A DNA stretch of 64,000 bases from UBA2231 sp964415175 (GCA_964415175.1 CAYPYG010000007.1:27504-91503), one strand, 5' to 3'. Shown: positions 42,411 to 52,061, numbered from the stretch's first letter. The notes: a model not told the origin generated them from the sequence alone. Numbers and translations are program-made.

Positions 42411-43906
42411 CAGCAGTAGAGGTACTCGTCCACGAGCTTGCGGATCTCCTCTTCCTTGCCGAAGAGGCGCTCGCTGAGATTGCGGTCGTCGAAGGCCCGG
42501 AGGCGGGCGGCTATGCCGTCTATGGACTGCGCGGTGAAGATCCCGCGCTCCTCGAAAGCCGCCCGGGACTTCTCCAGGCATTCGGCCGACTCGCTGCAGG
42601 AGGCGGGGAGCTTGGGCAGCTTTTCCAGCAGCGAGGCGTGGGCCTTGTCGTGGATGTTCTTGTCCACGAAGAACTTCTCGGCGTACTCCAGCGCGTCCTT
42701 CCGCTCGAAACCGCGGCGGGCCGCGACGCAGAGCCCGGCCATCAGGAAGTGAAGGCTGGCGGAGCCGTCGGCGGAACGAAACTCCACCGTCTGAGAGGGT
42801 TCCAGCCGGGGGGCTTCGCAGCCGGGGTTGGCGTCCCTGACCATCCCGGCCGCGTCGCTCCAGCCCAGCGGTATGCGGACCAGCGCCGAGCGGTTGCGGT
42901 AGGCCCAGCAGACGGTGGTGGGCGCCTCCTGGTGCGGCACCAGCCGGAGGTAGGAAGTGGGGACGGTGTTGCCGAAGGCGGTCATGGGGGCCGCCAGTTC
43001 CATTAAGCCGGCTATCAGCTTGCGGGCGGGGACCGAAAGCCCTCCTTTCTCCTGCATCGCGTTCTTCCCGTTCTTCAGCAGGCAGGTGTGCACGTGCATG
43101 CCGGAGCCGGCGTGGCCGATGGAGATCTTCGGGGCGAAGGAGATCGTGACGCCGTACTTGTGGCCGATGGCGGAGAGCATCCACTTCGACATGGCCAGCT
43201 GCTCGGCGGCTTCGGAGGCCGGCACCGGAAGGAACTCTATCTCCTGCTGCGCCATCTCGGAATCCGCGCCGCGTATCAGGCCCACTTCGGAATGCCCGTA
43301 CTTGATGCGGCCGCCCGCCTCGGCGATCGCCGCCATGGCCTCGGTCCGCAGGCCCTCCCACTTGGCGAAGGGATGGGCCTCGTGATAGCCCCTCTGGGCG
43401 GCGGCGGGGTAGAGCATGTCCTTCTGGGCGATGACGTAGTATTCGAGTTCGCCCAGCGCGTGGAACTCGTAGCCGGTGACCCTGGTGAATTCCGCCTCGG
43501 CCCGGCGCAGCACCTCGGCCGGAGAACCCGCGAAGGGACGGCCGTCGCCGGTATAGAAGGAGCACATGATGTCCAGCGCCGGGATAGCGGAGAAGGGGTT
43601 GACGAAGGCGGTGCGGTAACGCGGCACGACGTAGAGGTCGCTGGAGCCCGGGTCTATCATGCCCTTGAAAAGGCTGGAGCCGTCCACGCGCTCCCCGGCG
43701 GAGAGTATGCGGTCCAGGTAGGCCTCGTCGCTGACCATGAAGTTGAGCGTCTTGAGCCGGCCGTCGCCGGCGACATAGCGGAAATTGACCAGTTTCACCC
43801 CGTTCGCCTTGACGTAACGGATTATGTCCTTCCTGGTGAAATCCCTGGGTTCCTTGTCGAGGAAAGCCGCTATCCTGCTGGAGTATATTTTACGGGCGGG
43901 GGGCAT
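42410..43906 (-). CDS. glnA: glutamine synthetase family protein (GS-I-like)
   Basis: A 498-residue glutamine synthetase. Recognisable are the metal/glutamate site around ALGELEYYV, GSGMHVHTCL, YRNRSALVRIP and VEFRSADGSASLHFL (where classical GS-I reads NPYLAFAA). The C-terminal tyrosine adenylylation motif of GS-I beta is not evident. Likely catalyses ATP-dependent glutamine formation, but substrate variants exist in this family. Cotranscribed with the M23 gene (1-nt overlap). Confidence 0.85.
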   Translation of the reverse strand: MPPARKIYSSRIAAFLDKEPRDFTRKDIIRYVKANGVKLVNFRYVAGDGRLKTLNFMVSDEAYLDRILSAGERVDGSSLFKGMIDPGSSDLYVVPRYRTAFVNPFSAIPALDIMCSFYTGDGRPFAGSPAEVLRRAEAEFTRVTGYEFHALGELEYYVIAQKDMLYPAAAQRGYHEAHPFAKWEGLRTEAMAAIAEAGGRIKYGHSEVGLIRGADSEMAQQEIEFLPVPASEAAEQLAMSKWMLSAIGHKYGVTISFAPKISIGHAGSGMHVHTCLLKNGKNAMQEKGGLSVPARKLIAGLMELAAPMTAFGNTVPTSYLRLVPHQEAPTTVCWAYRNRSALVRIPLGWSDAAGMVRDANPGCEAPRLEPSQTVEFRSADGSASLHFLMAGLCVAARRGFERKDALEYAEKFFVDKNIHDKAHASLLEKLPKLPASCSESAECLEKSRAAFEERGIFTAQSIDGIAARLRAFDDRNLSERLFGKEEEIRKLVDEYLYC

Positions 43907-43984
43907 TTTCCGTCCTCCTTTAAAAATCGCCGGCTTTAAATCTTACAAACTTTTGGCGCGGGGTAGAACCCCGTCCTTATTTTG

Positions 43985-43990
43985 TATCAT
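43985..43990 (+). promoter_or_regulatory. -10 box (TATCAT) of the envelope operon
   Basis: TATCAT preceded by TG, 9 nt before the ATG at 44000. GGGCGGG lies between but too close to be a normal leader; the transcript may be leaderless or nearly so. Confidence 0.4.
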
Positions 43991-43999
43991 GGGCGGGAC

Positions 44000-45490
44000 A
44001 TGGCCCGCACCGATACGCTGGACGCTCTGGAAAGGACGATCGACGGTCTGATGAAGGCCGGCAGGCCGGGGGACGCGGTACGGCTGGCTTCCGCGGCCGC
44101 GCTGAAAGTTCCCTCCAGTCACCGCGCGGCGCAGATCCTGGAAAAAACGCTGAGCCGGGGCGGGGACCGTAAGACCGCGGAAAGGGTCTACGCCGGCCTC
44201 CTCTCCGCCGGCGGGGCGGGCTCCGAGCATTACTACAATCTCGCCATGTTCCGTAAGCGGGACGGGGACCAGGATGGGATGCGCGCCGCTTTCGAGGACC
44301 TTTTAGCCGCCGCCGGGGGCGCTCCGACCGTGCACTCCTACATCGCCCTCTGCTCGCTCGACCGTTACGCCGAAGCCTTCGCCGCCGCGGAGCGGATAAG
44401 CGAGGCTCCGCCGTCCGGAGAGCCGCTGCTCTCCCGGCTCTGGAACCCGTGGGGGGACCGCTCCACCATCCTCCCGGCGGACTTCATACCCGGGCGCCTG
44501 AGAGCCCTGCGCAGGGCGCCGCTCCCTCCGGAACTGGAGATCTACAGGTCCTTCCTGGCAGGAGCCATCCGCCTCTACGCCGGTAAGCCGGAGAAGGCCC
44601 TGCGGGAGTTCGGGAAGACGCGGCCGGCCCCGGCCGGCCGCCGGGGCTGGATGCGCTTCCCGGAAGGCTGGGCCGCGCTGCGCCTACGGCTTTTCGCCAG
44701 GGCCCGCGCGGCCTTCTCGGCGGCGGCCGCCTCGCCTCTCTCCAGGATACAGTCGCTGTGCAGGCTGGCCGAGGTCGAGCTCTGCTCCGGGCGGCGGGCC
44801 GCGGGTTTCGCTCTTTTCGACAGGGCGCTGCGCGAGGCTCATTTCAGCCACCTGCCGGGGCTGCGCGCCTGGAAAGGCCAGATGCTCCTTTTCACCGGCC
44901 GTTACGCGGAAGCGGAAAAGCTGCTCGCCGAAGCGGGACGCGCGAGCGACGACGCGGCCTGGTGCTGGCGCGGCGCGGCGCTGGCGCGCCTGGGCAGGCT
45001 GAGGGAAGCGCTCTCGGAGCTCGACAAGGCCGTCAGCCTTTTCCCGACGGACCTGGAGGCCCTGGTCTGGCGCGGGGAAGTGCTGCGCCTGCTGGGGCGT
45101 TACCGCGACTGCGCCGCGGACCAGTCGGCCGTGCTGCGGAAAAGGCCGGGCTACCCCTGGGCCCTGGTGAACAGGGGACTTTGCAGGCTCGCTCTGGGCG
45201 ACGGCGCCGGGGCCGTGAAGGACTACTGCGCCCTCGACGCGGAAATGCGGGGCTTCCTGGAGCGGGTCGTGAAGAAAAAGGACGGGGAATGCGGCCCGGA
45301 ACGCACCGGAAGGATGCTGGGTGAAGCCTGCCGCCTCGCCCTGGGCGACCGCCGCGACGACCTCTATTTCCGCGGCGTCTGGATGCGCGCACCGGGAAAA
45401 GGGATTGGACCGGAATCTAAATTGTATAATCGTTGCGATGCCGGCACGGGCGTCAAAAAAGGTGGACAAGGGCGGAAGAAGTCTTTATGA
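44000..45490 (+). CDS. TPR-repeat protein
   Basis: A 496-residue cytoplasmic protein (no signal peptide) built of about ten TPR-like helical hairpins; clear repeats are ALARLGRLREALSELDKAVSL, RGEVLRLLGRYRDCA and GMQLF-like turns with conserved Ala/Gly/Tyr spacing. Such proteins act as scaffolds. The last 30 residues are low-complexity Lys/Gly. Its TGA overlaps the start of the outer-membrane barrel gene (ATGA), making it the first gene of the envelope operon. Start at 44000 chosen because an upstream in-frame start would lie in the promoter. Confidence 0.82.
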   Translation: MARTDTLDALERTIDGLMKAGRPGDAVRLASAAALKVPSSHRAAQILEKTLSRGGDRKTAERVYAGLLSAGGAGSEHYYNLAMFRKRDGDQDGMRAAFEDLLAAAGGAPTVHSYIALCSLDRYAEAFAAAERISEAPPSGEPLLSRLWNPWGDRSTILPADFIPGRLRALRRAPLPPELEIYRSFLAGAIRLYAGKPEKALREFGKTRPAPAGRRGWMRFPEGWAALRLRLFARARAAFSAAAASPLSRIQSLCRLAEVELCSGRRAAGFALFDRALREAHFSHLPGLRAWKGQMLLFTGRYAEAEKLLAEAGRASDDAAWCWRGAALARLGRLREALSELDKAVSLFPTDLEALVWRGEVLRLLGRYRDCAADQSAVLRKRPGYPWALVNRGLCRLALGDGAGAVKDYCALDAEMRGFLERVVKKKDGECGPERTGRMLGEACRLALGDRRDDLYFRGVWMRAPGKGIGPESKLYNRCDAGTGVKKGGQGRKKSL

Positions 45491-47067
45491 AAAGAACCAT
45501 CATCGCGGGTGCGCTGGCCATGACGTTTTTTCCCGGCGTGGCGAAGGCTGAGAGCGAAATACATTTCTCCAATGAGTTGTCCGCGACCCACAACTCGATC
45601 AGCGGGCCGGGGAAGAAAAACTCCTCGCTGACCGGAGGCCTCAATTTCCTCGACACGCTCAGCGCCTACGGCAGCGGTTCAACGGAGAAAGGCTGGGAGT
45701 ACAGCTACAACACGGGGATCAAGGCGACGGACGATCCGCGCATGGACGCAAAAAAAGTCTCGCTGACCAGCCTCCAGGGCCGTCTTACCGACAAGACCCA
45801 CACGCTCTCCGCGGGCGACGTATTCGAGTCATTTTCACAGTACTCGCTGGCCTCTTCGCTCAAGGGCGGCGCCTACAAGTTCCTGAAGGACGGCTCGGGA
45901 CTGCCGGAACTGACGGCGGTCTTCGGCTGGGCCTACCCGCGCTGGGACAGTCTCTGGCGGGACCCGGACACCCGGACGGTCAAGCGTCAGGTCTGGGGCT
46001 CCAGGCTAAAGAAAGACCTCCTTACAGACCTCAGCGCCGGGATAAGCATGGTGGGGGTGAAGGACACCGACAGACAGTCGGCCGGCGACAGCAAATATGA
46101 CGGCTCCAACCTGACGCTCGACCTCGCCTACGATCCGATACCGGGACTGACCATCACCGGCGAGCATTCGCGCTCCGACTACGACGAAAGGACCGGCGGG
46201 ACTTCGGACAAGGGCACGGCTACCCGGGTAGAGGCCGTCGGCGACACCGACCCCAGCCGGGTCTCGATGGAATACGAGCGCGTCGAGCCGGATTTCCTTT
46301 CGCCGATGGGCTCCTCCACTCCCGACCGCCTGAAATTCAAGACGAAGTGGCGCTACAAGGCCACGAAACGCGTGACCGTCAACTCCGGCCTGCTCTGGTA
46401 CCGCAACAACCTCGACGGCCAACTGGCCGGCACTTCCCGGTTCTGGAAGCCGGAAGTCAGCGTCGCCGTGAAGCGCCCGCTGGCGGCCAGGCCCTATTCC
46501 TTCGCGGACCTCTCCTACAAGTTCGACCGGAAGTACGGCGCCTCGGGCAGCGCCTCGGACCATTACCTGAACGCCAACTGGCGCGACCGCTACGGCGAAC
46601 TGGACCACGACATGAACCTCGGCTATACGATGTACGACGCGAAGGGAGTGCGCGAGGCGGACGAGGTCAACTTCAACACCTCGCTCAACACCCGCCTGCA
46701 GAAGGGCGACTTCGCCTGGAAGCCGTCGCTGAACCTCGGCGCCTGGTACTCCAGCGACGAGCTGACCGACTTCGTCGACAAGGTCTACGAGTACTCGCTG
46801 GGGCTGGGCTTCGAGGCGCCGGAGAAGAACCTCAACGCCGACCTGCGCTTCGGCAGGAACATGCTGGAGAAGGAAGACTCGGCCCAGGACGATTCCGGCA
46901 GGTTCTTCGCGAACCTCGCGGCCTACTGGCGGCCGGCGGCGCTAAAGGAGAAGATAGGCGACAGCACGCTGTTCGTGCGCGCGGGCTTCAACGACTACTC
47001 TTTCTCCACCACCTCCCGCAGTTTCCGGGAGAAGATCGTCACTATGGGAATGAACACGGCTTTCTGA
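45487..47067 (+). CDS. predicted outer-membrane beta-barrel protein
   Basis: A 526-residue protein: signal peptide (residues 1-22), then alternating beta-strand pattern with frequent Tyr/Trp/Ser and Gly-turns throughout. The last residue is Phe (MGMNTAF), the usual C-terminal signal for barrel insertion by BAM. Size would suit 18 or more strands. No family recognised. It is coupled to the TPR gene by an ATGA overlap and followed after 23 nt by an exported Ig/NTF2 protein, implying a shared envelope function. Confidence 0.82.
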   Translation: MKRTIIAGALAMTFFPGVAKAESEIHFSNELSATHNSISGPGKKNSSLTGGLNFLDTLSAYGSGSTEKGWEYSYNTGIKATDDPRMDAKKVSLTSLQGRLTDKTHTLSAGDVFESFSQYSLASSLKGGAYKFLKDGSGLPELTAVFGWAYPRWDSLWRDPDTRTVKRQVWGSRLKKDLLTDLSAGISMVGVKDTDRQSAGDSKYDGSNLTLDLAYDPIPGLTITGEHSRSDYDERTGGTSDKGTATRVEAVGDTDPSRVSMEYERVEPDFLSPMGSSTPDRLKFKTKWRYKATKRVTVNSGLLWYRNNLDGQLAGTSRFWKPEVSVAVKRPLAARPYSFADLSYKFDRKYGASGSASDHYLNANWRDRYGELDHDMNLGYTMYDAKGVREADEVNFNTSLNTRLQKGDFAWKPSLNLGAWYSSDELTDFVDKVYEYSLGLGFEAPEKNLNADLRFGRNMLEKEDSAQDDSGRFFANLAAYWRPAALKEKIGDSTLFVRAGFNDYSFSTTSRSFREKIVTMGMNTAF

Positions 47068-47090
47068 GGGGCGACCGGAGGGTAAAACTT

Positions 47091-48338
47091 ATGAAGAAAA
47101 TAGCGATCTTGTTGGGCGCGGTCCTCCTGGCCGCGGGCACGGCACAGGCCAAGTGGTGGATATTCGGCAAGGGCGGTGGGGAAGTGGGGCTCAAGTACCT
47201 GCACGTCAACGGCCTCTCCGCCGACGAAACGGGCCGCAAGATGACCATTTACCGGGAAACGCTGGGCCCCGACGGCCTCGTGAAGATAAAGGGCCGCGCG
47301 CAGGCCGGCAGGAACAAGGTAGGCAGCGTGCGCGTCTCGATAGACGACAAGGCCACCTGGCAGGACGCGAAACTCTCCGACAACGGGACCTTCGAGCATT
47401 CTTTCAGGCCCGAGGAAGGCAGGAAATACGCGCTTCTGGTGGAAGTGACCGACACGGCCGGCAAGACCAACAAGGTCGACGAGACGCGCAAGGAGCTGGA
47501 GTTCTCCGGCGAGAAGATACAGTCGGCCATACAGGAAGCGCTGGACGCGATGTTCGCGGCCTACTCTCAGGAAAAGCTCCCGGCCTTCATGGCCCATGTC
47601 GGCGACGACTTCGCCGGCGACCGGCTGCTGCTCGAACGCGCGGTGAAGAAGGACTTCGACTCGCTCAACGGGATAAATATCCGCTATACGCTGAACAATA
47701 TCGCCGCCGGCGCCGCCGGCCGCGTCTTCGTCTCCGTCACCTACAACCGCTTCGTGGTGTCGAACCGGACCGGCGCCTCGAACACCGACAACGGCTCCAC
47801 CGAGTTCGTCTTCACGCTCAAGGATGGCCGGCCCATGCTCTACAGCATGAAGCAGCCGCTGATGTTCGGGTTGTCGGACGCCGACAATGTCGCCACCGGC
47901 ACCGTGCTGGGGAACTCCTCGGCGCTGACGCTAGACGACGGCGGGGAACTCGGCAGCGGCACCGTGGTCACACGGAGCTACACCAGTCCGGACGACCATT
48001 TCGGTTACGACATAGACGCCGAAGCTTTCGAAGATTGCGACGGGACATCCGCCGGCTGCTCCGGCAACTTCTTCTTCATGCCGGCCATCCCCTACATCGG
48101 CGCGGACGACAACCCGGAGACCTCCGCCCGGATAGGGGAGATCCCCGGGAAGAACGTTTCAACCGTCACCCTGGCGGACATACAGGCCGCCGCGACCCTC
48201 CAGCAGGTCAACACCTCCCTGCAGGGCAAGACCTTCGGTCTCAAGTACGGCTCGAACTATTACGCGATAGAAGTCCCCAGTCTTTCCGGAGTCAGCCCCG
48301 GGCCATGGAGCGTCACGATAAAGGTAAAGAGTTTTTGA
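47091..48338 (+). CDS. exported protein with Ig-like and NTF2-like domains
   Basis: A 415-residue protein: signal peptide (residues 1-20), Ig-like domain (about 30-138, including KGRAQAGRNKVGSVRVSID and YALLVEVTDTAGKTNKV), an NTF2-like/SnoaL-like domain (about 143-265) and an unknown C-terminal region (265-415). GGAGGG precedes the ATG. The Ig-like plus NTF2-like pair recurs at the C-terminus of the next gene product, so the two are probably related by domain sharing. It may bind a ligand or partner in the periplasm. Confidence 0.75.
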   Translation: MKKIAILLGAVLLAAGTAQAKWWIFGKGGGEVGLKYLHVNGLSADETGRKMTIYRETLGPDGLVKIKGRAQAGRNKVGSVRVSIDDKATWQDAKLSDNGTFEHSFRPEEGRKYALLVEVTDTAGKTNKVDETRKELEFSGEKIQSAIQEALDAMFAAYSQEKLPAFMAHVGDDFAGDRLLLERAVKKDFDSLNGINIRYTLNNIAAGAAGRVFVSVTYNRFVVSNRTGASNTDNGSTEFVFTLKDGRPMLYSMKQPLMFGLSDADNVATGTVLGNSSALTLDDGGELGSGTVVTRSYTSPDDHFGYDIDAEAFEDCDGTSAGCSGNFFFMPAIPYIGADDNPETSARIGEIPGKNVSTVTLADIQAAATLQQVNTSLQGKTFGLKYGSNYYAIEVPSLSGVSPGPWSVTIKVKSF

Positions 48339-48365
48339 TCGACAGGAAAGGGTTAAACTCGGCAA

Positions 48366-48389
48366 CAAGGGACCGGCGGCGGTCCCTTG
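48366..48389 (+). promoter_or_regulatory. intercistronic hairpin
   Basis: CAAGGGACC (48366-48374) and GGTCCCTTG (48381-48389) form a perfect 9-bp stem with a 6-nt loop between two envelope genes, 19 nt before the next ATG. There is no T-tract; it may be a processing or mRNA-stability site that sets different levels of the two proteins. Confidence 0.6.
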
Positions 48390-48407
48390 CCGGTTACGAG
48401 GGTAAAA

Positions 48408-51400
48408 ATGAAAAAGAAGACGGCCATATGCGCCCTGCTCGTATTTTCCTGCCAGGCGGTCTCCGCGGAAATGGACCCGATAACCCAGGCGGTCTACGAC
48501 GTGCTGGAGGAAAAGATCACCGAGGACATCGGAAAGCTTACCGACAAGGAGTTCCTTCAGGACCTGGTCGAAAGCGTGGTGATGGGGACTTCCGACCAGG
48601 TGGTGCAGGAGATAGTAGACAATTACGATCCTTCGGATATCGCCTCCGGCGCGGCGATGAAAGTGCTCGAGAACCTGGTGCCGGCCGCGGCGGGACCCAT
48701 AGAGCTCATACTGATGGCCAGCGACATCGCCCACGAAGGCACGCGCAACTGGCTGGACTGGGCCAGGGCCAACCGCATGGAGGAGTTCAACTCGCTGGTG
48801 ATACAGAAGGGCGGCAATACCGTGGCCGGGCTGGACGCCGCCTGGGAAAACTTCAACTCCGACTTCATACAGACCGGGCTCTCCGACACCGGCGTGCTCT
48901 ACGCCGAACGGCCGGACCTGCTCAGGGAGATGAAGACCGCCTACGCCATGCGCCGCAAGGAACTGGTGCTGGAGGAAAGGAAGAAGAACGCGATAAGGGC
49001 CAAGATCGAGGCCAAGCAGCGCGCTTACAAGCACCTCCGCTGGCTGAAGAAGGACGCCCGGATGAAGGTCGACGGCGTCGTCTCCATGCTGAAGGCCACG
49101 GGCCAGCAGCCAACGTCGGAAAACATACGGAAAGCGCTGAAAGACCCCAAGGCTTACAATGAGCTGGTGGCAAAATGGTGGAAAGAGGTGGACAAGGCGG
49201 CCGCGACGAAAGGAGCGGCGCCTCCTCCCGTAACGGGCGACCCGGAACTGGACAAGGCCGCCGCCATAGTCGGAGCCTCCAAAAAAGAGGTCCCGGAGGA
49301 CTCGGTCCCGGATTATGGCCCCGTGATCTCCGAGTACGGGCTGAACGCGGACCGGCTGCTGAACGGCAGCGTCTCCGCGTCGGAATACGGCAATATCAAG
49401 GGAGCCCTCCTCACCTCGGCGCGGAATATGCTCGATTCCGGCCTTGAGCGCGCCTATTCGAAAAACTATGACGCCGAGAGCAAAGCGCTCGGCAAAAAGC
49501 GGGTGGAGCAGCAGCAGTCCGCCTTCAACAAGGCCCGGGAAACCATGGAGAGCGTGGACGCTTCTGTCTCGCAGCGAGTACAGGACCTGAAGAAGGAACT
49601 CGAGGCGCTGACGATGGGCGGCCCCGGAAGCGGCTACTACGGGGCGTTCAAGGCGAACAAACCGCTGACCGACCTGGCCGAAAAGTACGGGGGGGAACTG
49701 GCGGCCAGCGAGCCGGGCAGGAAGCTGGAAAAAGCGGAGGGGATGATTTATGACCTGGGGAACTCCAACTGCCGGGAGGCCCATTCCCGCTGGACCGGGA
49801 CGGACTGGGCGGACAAGGCGGCCCCGACGCTGGAACAGATGCGCAGGTTCAGGGACACTTTCGCCGGCGCCGCGGCGGCCCTGGAGCAGCTGCGGCCCAT
49901 GGCGGCCGAGCGGGGGGCCCTGTTCGCGGCGAAGGTCCTGGAGTTCGAGAAGGAGTACAATGCCTCGTCCGGCAAGTACGCCGAACTGCTGCAGAACAAC
50001 TCCGCCCTCGCCGACTACGCAGGGGTGAAGCCCTATGATTTCGCCCGCCAGCGCGGGGAGCTGGCCAGCGCGCGCGGCCTCGCCGCCGCGGAAAAAAGTT
50101 TCGCCAACGAGGCCTGGCTGAACTCGCTGCAGCAGAACGCGCTGCGGCTGAGAAAAGAGCAGAAAGCCTGGGACGACGAACTGAAGGCCAACGAAGCCTA
50201 CCTGGCGGAGTTCAAGACCGCCCCCGACAAGATAGCGGCCCTGTTGAAAGGCGGCGGGACCGGGCCCGCTGACCTTACGCCGGAGGAGCTGCAGAAATAC
50301 TACGCCGCGGAGCTGTCCGCTCTCGTCGGGAACATCGACCTCTCCACTCTTTTCCTCGACGAAAAAGTGCGGGCCTCGGACCAGGACCAGTTGATCTACT
50401 ACGAGGGCGAAGGCATCAGGCTCTCCGCGCTGCCCTACAACCTGTCCCTGAACACGCTGAAGAACCATTACGACAAGGCCGCCGAACTGGCCAAGAAAGC
50501 GGGCGAGCTCAAGGCCGCCGACGTCGAGGGCAGGGCCGCCCGGATGCTGGCGATGGAAGCGGCCATGACCCAGGCCGCCGCGAAAATAGCGGTATTTTCG
50601 GCCGAGGCCGCCGAAGCCCGCAAGGCCTTCCTCGCCGCGCGCGCGCGGCTGGGCGACGGCTTCATCAACTGCCGCGCCGCCTCCAGGTCCGGCGCCTGCC
50701 TGTCCGCCGCCGCGCTGGAGGAGAAATTGAAAGACTACCGCGCCCGGATCTCCCGGGCCGAGGAACTGGAGAAGAAATGCTCCGCGGCCTGCGCCAGGGC
50801 ATCCGCGGACCCCGCCTTCGACACGCGCCCGGACTGCTCAGGCCTGTGGGGGAAATGGCAGCTCTCCGTAGAGTCGGGAACCGCCTGCCGGGCGGCCGAT
50901 AAGGCCGCATGGGCCGCCTCCCAGAAAGAGTTCGCCAAGTACAACCCTTTCAAGGAAGTCGCGCTCGCCGGGCGGCAGCTGGAATGGGACGATATGAAAC
51001 TTACGCGTGCCGACCTGAAGGGCGGCAAGGCGGTGGTCTCCGGCTCGCTCAAAGCCGACGCCCCGCCCTACGCGCAGGTCTATGTCTCGCTGAACGGCGA
51101 CTACGACGGGAGGTTCAAAGCGCAGCTGGCTGCGGTTTCCGGCGGGGCTTTCGAATTTTCATTCACTCCGGCGCCGGGCGAAACCTACTACCTGGGCGTA
51201 AAGGCCGTCGACGGTCCCGGCGGCATGGAATCGATGCCGTTCCCTTCGAAGGGCCACGTAAAGGTCAGCCTCGCCCGGGAGGACAGGACGGACGAAGTAA
51301 GGGTCTTCTACGACAAGTTCAGGGCGGCCTACGAGGGCCGCAACGCCGGGGCCGTCATGAACCTGATATCCCCGGACTGGAGCTCGGGCGACGAGGTGGG

Positions 51401-51662
51401 GGATTTCCAGGAACTGGACTCCAGCCTGCGGGCCAGCTTCCGGCTCTACGACGAGATAAAGTACTCCGTCACCGGGCTGAAGGCGGAAGACCTGCCGGGG
51501 GGAGGCCTGCGGGCCTGCTACGAGGCCGCCATAACCAGCCGCATCTTCAAGCGCAACCTGAAACATGAGGAGAAGTCCTCGGTCTGCGAGGAGCTCAGGG
51601 AGGAGGGGGGCAGGCTCAGGATAAGCCGCACCCTTTCGGGAAGGTACTGGAGCGGCCAATAA
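48408..51662 (+). CDS. large exported alpha-helical protein ending in Ig-like and NTF2-like domains
   Basis: A 1084-residue protein. Signal peptide (residues 1-20), then about 840 residues of Lys/Glu/Ala-rich, mainly helical sequence with coiled-coil potential and no familiar motif, then an Ig-like domain (about 863-955) and an NTF2-like domain (about 960-1084, EVRVFYDKFRAAYEG). Two Cys clusters (around 750-835) may form disulfides. The C-terminal pair is like that of the preceding gene. GAGGGT precedes the ATG. It ends the operon at a strong terminator. Function unknown; an envelope-spanning or scaffolding role with the barrel is a hypothesis. Confidence 0.75.
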   Translation: MKKKTAICALLVFSCQAVSAEMDPITQAVYDVLEEKITEDIGKLTDKEFLQDLVESVVMGTSDQVVQEIVDNYDPSDIASGAAMKVLENLVPAAAGPIELILMASDIAHEGTRNWLDWARANRMEEFNSLVIQKGGNTVAGLDAAWENFNSDFIQTGLSDTGVLYAERPDLLREMKTAYAMRRKELVLEERKKNAIRAKIEAKQRAYKHLRWLKKDARMKVDGVVSMLKATGQQPTSENIRKALKDPKAYNELVAKWWKEVDKAAATKGAAPPPVTGDPELDKAAAIVGASKKEVPEDSVPDYGPVISEYGLNADRLLNGSVSASEYGNIKGALLTSARNMLDSGLERAYSKNYDAESKALGKKRVEQQQSAFNKARETMESVDASVSQRVQDLKKELEALTMGGPGSGYYGAFKANKPLTDLAEKYGGELAASEPGRKLEKAEGMIYDLGNSNCREAHSRWTGTDWADKAAPTLEQMRRFRDTFAGAAAALEQLRPMAAERGALFAAKVLEFEKEYNASSGKYAELLQNNSALADYAGVKPYDFARQRGELASARGLAAAEKSFANEAWLNSLQQNALRLRKEQKAWDDELKANEAYLAEFKTAPDKIAALLKGGGTGPADLTPEELQKYYAAELSALVGNIDLSTLFLDEKVRASDQDQLIYYEGEGIRLSALPYNLSLNTLKNHYDKAAELAKKAGELKAADVEGRAARMLAMEAAMTQAAAKIAVFSAEAAEARKAFLAARARLGDGFINCRAASRSGACLSAAALEEKLKDYRARISRAEELEKKCSAACARASADPAFDTRPDCSGLWGKWQLSVESGTACRAADKAAWAASQKEFAKYNPFKEVALAGRQLEWDDMKLTRADLKGGKAVVSGSLKADAPPYAQVYVSLNGDYDGRFKAQLAAVSGGAFEFSFTPAPGETYYLGVKAVDGPGGMESMPFPSKGHVKVSLAREDRTDEVRVFYDKFRAAYEGRNAGAVMNLISPDWSSGDEVGDFQELDSSLRASFRLYDEIKYSVTGLKAEDLPGGGLRACYEAAITSRIFKRNLKHEEKSSVCEELREEGGRLRISRTLSGRYWSGQ

Positions 51663-51687
51663 CCCCCGGGAAGACTTTTCCGCCTCG

Positions 51688-51710
51688 AAGGGCCCCGTAC
51701 AGGGGCCCTT
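51688..51710 (+). terminator. Rho-independent terminator of the envelope operon
   Basis: AAGGGCCCC (51688-51696) and GGGGCCCTT (51702-51710), loop GTACA, followed by TTC. 26 nt after the stop codon. Confidence 0.8.
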
Positions 51711-51714
51711 TTCA

Positions 51715-51744
51715 TTGACTAGGAGCCCCGGCGCTTAATATAAT
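51715..51744 (+). promoter_or_regulatory. rpsO-pnp promoter
   Basis: TTGACT (51715-51720) and TATAAT (51739-51744) with an 18-nt spacer, immediately downstream of the terminator. This is the best promoter in the window. A leader of about 40 nt precedes rpsO. Confidence 0.85.
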
Positions 51745-51789
51745 AGGAGGACGATAATAAACTTAAAAAAGAGAGTGTGAACTACGACA

Positions 51790-52059
51790 ATGGCAATGAC
51801 CAAAGCGAAAACCAAGGAGATAGTGGAGAAATTCGCCTCCAAACCCACGGACACGGGTTCTTCCTCCGTGCAGGTGGCCCTTCTCACCGAGCGGATACAG
51901 TACCTTTCCAAGCACCAGACCGGCGCGCCCAAGGACCATTCCACCAAGCGCGGCCTGGCCATGCTCGTCGCCAAACGCAAGCGCTTCCTCGCCTACATAG
52001 AGAAGCATAACAAGGAAGAGTACAAGAAGCTCATCAAAGCGCTGGGGCTGAGGAAATAA
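51790..52059 (+). CDS. rpsO: 30S ribosomal protein S15
   Basis: An 89-residue ribosomal protein binding 16S rRNA. The family segments are TGSSSVQVALLTERI, HLxKH-like SKHQTGAPKDHSTKRGL, and the C-terminal RKRFLAYIE. Start may be this ATG or the Met two codons later. It has its own strong promoter and precedes pnp by 2 nt, the classical arrangement in which S15 can repress its own translation. Confidence 0.97.
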   Translation: MAMTKAKTKEIVEKFASKPTDTGSSSVQVALLTERIQYLSKHQTGAPKDHSTKRGLAMLVAKRKRFLAYIEKHNKEEYKKLIKALGLRK

Positions 52060-52061
52060 TC

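Noticed and set aside
48159..50468. Long antisense frame in the large envelope gene
   Set aside because: No signal peptide or motif and no ribosome site; the plus-strand gene has signal peptide, operon context and a terminator at its end.
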